Of a stretch of DNA of 64,000 nt, positions 59,659 to 64,000 are shown one piece after another. The stretch covers positions 434,001 to 498,000 of the forward strand of contig NZ_ABLD01000004.1 of assembly GCF_000172415.1 (NCBI RefSeq), written 5' to 3'. Source of the DNA: Paraburkholderia graminis C4D1M (lineage in GTDB: Bacteria > Pseudomonadota > Gammaproteobacteria > Burkholderiales > Burkholderiaceae). Each line of letters starts with the position of its first letter. The first letter of the stretch is position 1. The position numbers and the translations under genes are program-made. Below the pieces are notes generated by a model that saw nothing but the letters and a program-made list of their open reading frames with translations, made no database searches and was not told the origin of the DNA.

Positions 59659-60480
59659 TCAAAGCCAGTAAGGAACGCGATTACGGAAACGCTTCATTAG
59701 GAATTGCGCGAACGCAAAGCCGACGATCAACAAGCCGATTGACCAGGCCCACGACTCCCAATGGGTCGGGCGGCCGGTGAGCGGCGCGCGAACCGTTTCG
59801 ATCAGGTGATAGAGCGGGTTGTAGTCGGCGATCCAGCCACGGTCTTTCAGAATTTCCGGCGACCACATGACGGGCGTGAAAAAGAACACGACCTGAATCA
59901 GATTGGTGACGATCGGCGGAATGTCGCGAAAGCGCGCGCACAACACGCCGAGCGTGACGCCGAGCCATACGCCGTGCAGCAGCAGAATGGCCAGCGCGAA
60001 CGGCACCAGCAGAAACTCCCAGCCGGGCCAGCGTCCGAAAGCGACCAGCAGCACGACGACCACCGGCAAGCTGTGCAGCAGGATCACGAAGTTGCGCCAC
60101 GCGATACGGCACACGTGCACGGTCAGCGGCAACCTGATCTGCTTGATCAGATACGCGGCGCCGATAAAGGCAAGACAGCCTTCGTTCGCGACCGAAGCCA
60201 GATACGCCCACACGACCAGACCGACCGCGAGATACGGCAGATAGTCCGAAATCTCCTGATGCAGCAGCGTCGAATATAGCGCGCCGAGCACGACGACCAT
60301 GATGATCGTGCTCAACGTGAACCAGAACGGCCCGAGCACCGAACGCCGATAGCGTTGACGGATGTCGTGCCAGCCGAGCGTGCCCCACACGCGCACCGAC
60401 TTCATGCCGACGATCAGGTCGTCGTTCTGCGTGTGCCGCGTGAGGTCTTCACTACTGTCGTTAATAAAGGTGATGTCCAT
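59659..60480 (-). CDS. wzm: polysaccharide ABC exporter permease Wzm
   Basis: 273-aa ABC-2 permease. A cytoplasmic N-terminus (WHDIRQRYRRSVLGPFWFTL, the family's coupling-helix region) is followed by six membrane helices (IIMVVVLGALYSTLL; LAVGLVVWAYLASV; FVILLHSLPVVVVLLV; LAILLLHGVWLGVTLGVLC; VVFFFTPVMW; SIGLLIVGFAFAQFL) and ends MKRFRNRVPYWL. ATG at 60480 is one base after the manC stop; an ATG nine codons earlier overlaps manC. Pairs with Wzt. Confidence 0.93.
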   Translation of the reverse strand: MDITFINDSSEDLTRHTQNDDLIVGMKSVRVWGTLGWHDIRQRYRRSVLGPFWFTLSTIIMVVVLGALYSTLLHQEISDYLPYLAVGLVVWAYLASVANEGCLAFIGAAYLIKQIRLPLTVHVCRIAWRNFVILLHSLPVVVVLLVAFGRWPGWEFLLVPFALAILLLHGVWLGVTLGVLCARFRDIPPIVTNLIQVVFFFTPVMWSPEILKDRGWIADYNPLYHLIETVRAPLTGRPTHWESWAWSIGLLIVGFAFAQFLMKRFRNRVPYWL

Positions 60481-60481
60481 C

Positions 60482-61954
60482 TCAAGTACGTCCGTAAATG
60501 TCTTCAAAGCGGACGATATCGTCTTCGCCCAGATATTCGCCGCTTTGCACTTCGATCATCACGAGCTCGACGACGCCCGGATTTTCGAGGCGGTGTTTAT
60601 GACCCGCCGGAATATAGGTGGACTCGTTGGTCGACACGAAGAACGCCTTCTCTCCGTTGACGACCTTCGCCATGCCGCTCACCACCACCCAATGTTCGTT
60701 GCGGTGATGATGCATCTGCAAACTCAGGCTCGCGCCGGGTTTCACTTCGATGCGCTTGATCTTGAAGCGCGGGCCTTCCTCCAGCACCGAGTAAGTGCCC
60801 CACGGCCGATGCACCGTGCGATGCACCTTGTACGCTTCATGTCCGCGCGCTTTCAGTTCCGCGAAGATCTGCTTGACGTCCTGGGCGCGGTCTCTGTGCG
60901 CGAGCAGCAGCGCGTCGGGCGTGTCGATCACGATCAGATCCTCGACGCCCACCGCGCCGATCAGCCGGTTGCCGCCGCGCACATAGCAGTTCTTCACGTC
61001 GAACAGCAGCGCCTCGCCTTCCACGCGATTGCCGCTCGCGTCCGCTGGCGAGAGATCGCTCAGCGCAGTCCACGAGCCCACGTCGGTCCAGCCGATGTCG
61101 CAACGCACCACCGCCGCGTGCTTGCACTTCTCCATCACTGCATAGTCGAACGAAACGTCGGGCACCGTGCCAAAACAGCCGGGCTCGAGGCGGATCTGCG
61201 CGGCGCCGTCGGCGCCTTGTGCCGAAGGCGATACCTTCATGCACTCCGCCGCGGCATTCAGTACCTCGGGGCAATGCTGCTGCATCTCCTTAAGGATAGT
61301 GCGCGCGGTGAAGCAGAACATGCCCGAGTTCCACACGAACTTGCCCGACGCCAGATACTCGCGCGCCTTTTCGAGCGACGGCTTCTCGAAGAAACGCACG
61401 ACCTTCTCGCCGTCCGCCTCGATATAGCCGTAGCCGGTCTCAGGCGTGAGCGGCTGCATGCCGAAGGTGACGACCTTGCCCGCTTGCGCAAGCTTTTGCG
61501 CTGCCGCGACGGCTTGCGCGAAGGCGGCCTGGTCGGCGATCAGATGATCGGCGGCCAACACCAGCATCACGGTTTGATCGCCGTGTGCCTTCGCCGTATG
61601 CAGCGCCGCGGTCGCAACGGCAGCAGCCGTGTTGCGGCCGAACGGCTCGAGAATGAACGAGGTCGCACAACCCTTCGTGTTCACCTCGCGGAAGTCGTCT
61701 TCCGTTTTGAAGAACAGCTCGCGATTGGTTACCGTCAGCACTTCCTTCACGCCGGGCAACGCGACCGCGCGCAGGAAAGCTTTCTGCAAAAGGCTCTCGC
61801 CATCCGCGAGACGGATGAACGGCTTCGGGTGCGACTCGCGCGAGACCGGCCACAGTCTCGAACCCGCCCCGCCACACAGAATGATCGGCAACAAATCCAC
61901 TGGCTCCCCTTCAATACCGTATTTATTACTCGACCGATAATGCTCAGCGCTCAT
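60482..61954 (-). CDS. manC: bifunctional mannose-1-phosphate guanylyltransferase / mannose-6-phosphate isomerase
   Basis: 490 aa (XanB/AlgA type); makes GDP-mannose. N-terminal nucleotidyltransferase: PIILCGGAGSRLWPVSRE, FIRLADGESLLQK, EPFGRNTAAAVA, FFEKPSLEKA and FVWNSGMF. C-terminal cupin isomerase: RPWGTYSVLEEG, LSLQMHHHRNEHWVVVSG and STYIPAGHKHRLENPG with metal-binding His residues. Full length. No gmd or rmd gene is in the window, so mannose itself or a product made elsewhere is the likely sugar. Confidence 0.95.
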   Translation of the reverse strand: MSAEHYRSSNKYGIEGEPVDLLPIILCGGAGSRLWPVSRESHPKPFIRLADGESLLQKAFLRAVALPGVKEVLTVTNRELFFKTEDDFREVNTKGCATSFILEPFGRNTAAAVATAALHTAKAHGDQTVMLVLAADHLIADQAAFAQAVAAAQKLAQAGKVVTFGMQPLTPETGYGYIEADGEKVVRFFEKPSLEKAREYLASGKFVWNSGMFCFTARTILKEMQQHCPEVLNAAAECMKVSPSAQGADGAAQIRLEPGCFGTVPDVSFDYAVMEKCKHAAVVRCDIGWTDVGSWTALSDLSPADASGNRVEGEALLFDVKNCYVRGGNRLIGAVGVEDLIVIDTPDALLLAHRDRAQDVKQIFAELKARGHEAYKVHRTVHRPWGTYSVLEEGPRFKIKRIEVKPGASLSLQMHHHRNEHWVVVSGMAKVVNGEKAFFVSTNESTYIPAGHKHRLENPGVVELVMIEVQSGEYLGEDDIVRFEDIYGRT

Positions 61955-62238
61955 TGGTCACCGCTTATTGCTTGGCGCTTATTGCTCGCACTTACTGGGT
62001 CACCGCTTGCCGCGTGCTTGCCGCGCGCACGGCCTGCATGCCGCGCCCGTCGCGCTCGTCAGCGGAAGTTGGCAAACGCTTCAATCGGGCCGCGGCAAAT
62101 GTCACAGGACGGTCAATATTCTACCCTCGCCCTCTTTCAAAATCGTCAGCCAGCGCGGGCTCGGTGCATATATGCTTACCAGCCACAGATCACGACTCGA
62201 CGTCTTCATGAGCCGCGCCGCGAGCTGACGCAACGGCT
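61955..62238 (-). promoter_or_regulatory. intergenic region between rmlD and manC
   Basis: 284 bp. Near manC the minus strand repeats CAATAAGCG and AAGCGGTGACC twice each. Close to rmlD, GGGTAGAATATTGACC gives a possible -10 (TAGAAT at about 62118) without a good -35. It probably carries a promoter for manC-wzm-wzt. No gene is supported. Confidence 0.3.
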
Positions 62239-63165
62239 TCAGGGGCGCACGGCAGGCGACTTTGGGAAACCGTCGGTCAGGCATAGCTTCAACGCGTCGC
62301 GCCAATGCGGAGCGGCGAGCCCAAAGACGCGGGCGAGTTTGTCGTTCGACATGCGCGAATTGGACGGACGCCGGGCCGGCGTCGGATAGTCGGCCGCGGG
62401 AATCGGCAGCGTGTTGGGCCGCTGCGGCAAATCGGCGAGGTCGAAGATCGCGGACGCGAAGCCGTGCCACGATGTCGCGTCGCCGGCGCACAGGTGATAG
62501 ATGCCCGAGCGCTCGCGCCACCACGACGCACTGTCAGGCGTGGCAAACGACTGCGCCGCGATATGCGCAGTCAGCGTGGCGATCGTGTTGCACCACGTGG
62601 GCGCGCCGAACTGATCGGCGACGACCTTCAGCTCGGGCCGATCGGCGCCGAGACGCAGCATGGTGAGCAGAAAGTTTTTGCCACGCGTGCCGTAGACCCA
62701 GCTCGTGCGCAGCACCAGGTGATTCTCACCCGTCGCCGCAATGGCCTGTTCGCCGGCGAGCTTGCTGCGCCCATAGACGTTCTGCGGATTGGCGGGATCG
62801 CTTTCGACGTAAGCGCCTTGCTTCTCGCCGTCGAACACGTAATCCGTCGAATAGTGGATCAGCGCCGCGCCGAGCTTCCTGGCTTCCTCGGCCAGCACAC
62901 CCGGTGCTTCGCCGTTAATGCGCATAGCAAGTTCCGGCTCCTGCTCGGCCTTGTCGACCGCCGTGTAGGCCGCGGGATTGACGATCAACGCGGGCTTCAC
63001 ATCGCGGACCACGGCGCGGATCTGATCGAGGTTCGACAGATCGAGCGTCGAGCGGTCTACCGCGACTACGTGCCCGAGCCCTTGCAGCGTGCGCGCGAGT
63101 TCATAGCCGACCTGGCCGTTGACGCCGGTGACGAGAATCGTCGGCTTGCCATTGTGTGCGCTCAT
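62239..63165 (-). CDS. rmlD: dTDP-4-dehydrorhamnose reductase
   Basis: 308-aa SDR; last step of dTDP-L-rhamnose synthesis. NAD(P) motif ILVTGVNGQVGYELAR, DRSTLDLSN, NPAAYTAVDKAE (conserved in RmlD), STDYVFDGEK and NVYGRSKLAGEQA (YxxxK). Eleven bases from the rmlC stop. Full length. Confidence 0.95.
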   Translation of the reverse strand: MSAHNGKPTILVTGVNGQVGYELARTLQGLGHVVAVDRSTLDLSNLDQIRAVVRDVKPALIVNPAAYTAVDKAEQEPELAMRINGEAPGVLAEEARKLGAALIHYSTDYVFDGEKQGAYVESDPANPQNVYGRSKLAGEQAIAATGENHLVLRTSWVYGTRGKNFLLTMLRLGADRPELKVVADQFGAPTWCNTIATLTAHIAAQSFATPDSASWWRERSGIYHLCAGDATSWHGFASAIFDLADLPQRPNTLPIPAADYPTPARRPSNSRMSNDKLARVFGLAAPHWRDALKLCLTDGFPKSPAVRP

Positions 63166-63176
63166 GCGGCCGCCCC

Positions 63177-63728
63177 TTATGCGTAGACTTCGGCGTCGGC
63201 GAGACGCTTGGCCGCCGCATCTTTCGCTGCGAGCAGCGGCTCGAAATCAACAGGCCATTTGATACCGATAGCGGGATCGTTCCAGAGAATGCTGCGCTCA
63301 TGCTCAGGGAACCAGTAGTCGGTCGTCTTGTAGAGGAACTGCGCGGACTCCGACAGCACGACGAAACCATGCGCGAAGCCAGGCGGCACCCACAGTTGCC
63401 GATGGTTCTCCATCGACAACGTCACGCCAACCCACTTGCCGAAGTTCGGCGAACTCTTGCGAATATCCACCGCGACGTCGAACACTTCGCCTTCCACCAC
63501 CCGCACGAGCTTGCCCTGCGCATGTTGAATCTGATAGTGCAAGCCGCGCAGCACGCCTTTCGCGGAACGCGAATGATTGTCCTGCACGAACGTCACGCCG
63601 GCCTCGACATGCTCCGCGAATTCCACGGCATTAAAGCTCTCGTAGAAATAGCCGCGCGCATCGCCGAATACCTTCGGCTCGATGATCTTGACTTCGGGCA
63701 GCGCCGTAGCGGTTACTTGGATGGCCAT
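63177..63728 (-). CDS. rmlC: dTDP-4-dehydrorhamnose 3,5-epimerase
   Basis: 183-aa cupin. EPKVFGDARGYFYESFN, DNHSRSAKGVLRGLHYQ (the catalytic His region), EVFDVAVDIRKSSPNFGKW, WVPPGFAHGFVVLS and YKTTDYWFPEHER are all RmlC signatures. ATG at 63728; it overlaps the rmlA stop by 16 bases. Supplies dTDP-rhamnose with RmlA, RmlD and an RmlB outside the window. Confidence 0.95.
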   Translation of the reverse strand: MAIQVTATALPEVKIIEPKVFGDARGYFYESFNAVEFAEHVEAGVTFVQDNHSRSAKGVLRGLHYQIQHAQGKLVRVVEGEVFDVAVDIRKSSPNFGKWVGVTLSMENHRQLWVPPGFAHGFVVLSESAQFLYKTTDYWFPEHERSILWNDPAIGIKWPVDFEPLLAAKDAAAKRLADAEVYA

Positions 63729-64000
63729 GCAACTTGGTCCGTAAGAATGTTTTGCAGATACTGCCCGTAGGCGTTCTTCGCGAGCGGCGCGGCGAGCGCG
63801 AGCAACTGCTCGGCGCCGATCCACTGCTGGCGATACGCGATTTCCTCGGGACATGCGACCACGAGGCCCTGGCGCTTCTGCAACGTCGCAATGAACGTGG
63901 CCGCTTCGATCAGCGAATCATGCGTGCCCGTGTCGAGCCACGCATAGCCGCGGCCCATGATCTCGACATTAAGCGCGGCGTTGGCGAGGTAACGCGAATT
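63713..64000 (-). CDS. rmlA: glucose-1-phosphate thymidylyltransferase, C-terminal part (5' end beyond window)
   Basis: 95 codons to the stop at 63713 are visible. The sequence NSRYLANAALNVEIMGRGYA then WLDTGTHDSLIEAATFI and CPEEIAYRQQWI is the C-terminal region of RmlA, the first enzyme of dTDP-rhamnose synthesis. The rest lies beyond the right edge, where rmlB may also be. Confidence 0.93.
   Translation of the reverse strand, partial: NSRYLANAALNVEIMGRGYAWLDTGTHDSLIEAATFIATLQKRQGLVVACPEEIAYRQQWIGAEQLLALAAPLAKNAYGQYLQNILTDQVAWPSK

Noticed and set aside
60362..62389. 675-codon plus-strand open frame
   Set aside because: Antisense to wzm, manC and the rmlD end; composition is Arg/His-rich without motifs.
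1..64000. tRNA, rRNA, CRISPR array or integrase attachment site
   Set aside because: No cloverleaf with a TTCGA loop, no regularly spaced repeats, and no direct repeat pairing with the integrase region were found by eye.

Overview
The window looks like a chromosomal segment of a Burkholderiaceae bacterium, most likely Paraburkholderia or a close relative. The basis is high GC with strong third-position GC, Burkholderia-style chemoreceptor and cellulose genes, and a surface-polysaccharide locus organised like the Burkholderia O-antigen loci (rml genes, wzm-wzt, glycosyltransferases, then an epimerase / WecA-like / CapD-type trio at the far end). This assignment rests on gene content and order only; no rRNA or tRNA is present to fix it.

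Region 1 (1-14.5 kb): a bacterial cellulose synthesis operon on the minus strand, in the order bcsB, bcsZ, bcsC, bcsE, a small membrane protein in the bcsF position, and bcsQ, which runs off the left edge. The genes overlap or abut. bcsA and bcsG are not in the window. Divergent from it is dgkA (+), followed by a convergent methyl-accepting chemotaxis protein (-) and a WecA/MraY-type sugar-phosphate transferase (+).

Region 2 (14.5-28 kb): a gene-poor accessory block. It holds a tyrosine-recombinase cassette (integrase, 127-aa protein, orphan integrase-N-terminal-like protein), a decayed FitA-type antitoxin, a possible membrane-anchored winged-helix regulator, a complete IS21-family element with perfect 28-bp termini, two small membrane-peptide genes, a NERD-like protein with altered catalytic residues, and a few small hypothetical genes. 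About 2.7 kb (24.0-26.7 kb) shows no convincing gene. It sits between the sugar-transferase gene at 14.5 kb and the polysaccharide locus, and looks like a degraded island.

Region 3 (28-45.2 kb): at the near end of the polysaccharide locus is a minus-strand trio: sugar epimerase, WecA/WbpL-like initiating transferase, and WbpM/CapD-like 4,6-dehydratase. Divergent from it is a tightly coupled plus-strand operon of glycosyltransferases: GT4, a double-GT2 protein, a GT4 fused behind seven copies of a roughly 69-residue Trp-Trp repeat, and three more transferases. It continues with a histidine phosphatase, an unrecognised 291-aa protein, and two methyltransferases, one of which carries a C-terminal glycosyltransferase-associated module.

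Region 4 (45.2-52.1 kb): a module resembling the mycobacterial decaprenyl-phosphoryl-arabinose pathway. It contains a HAD-UbiA fusion, a DprE1-like flavoenzyme, a DprE2-like reductase, a GtrA flippase and an AftB-like membrane (GT-C) glycosyltransferase. A second GT-C-like membrane protein next to it is a pseudogene with a nonsense codon and frameshifts. By eye, 45.2-48.4 kb is more AT-rich than its neighbours.

Region 5 (52.1-64 kb): minus-strand polysaccharide genes. These are two GT4 enzymes, wecB, a polysaccharide deacetylase, a CapK/PaaK-like adenylating enzyme, the ABC exporter wzt/wzm, manC, and rmlD-rmlC-rmlA (rmlA cut by the right edge). Together these predict dTDP-rhamnose, GDP-mannose and UDP-ManNAc supply, undecaprenyl-linked assembly, ABC-type export, and a separate lipid-linked pentofuranose (probably D-arabinofuranose) decoration.
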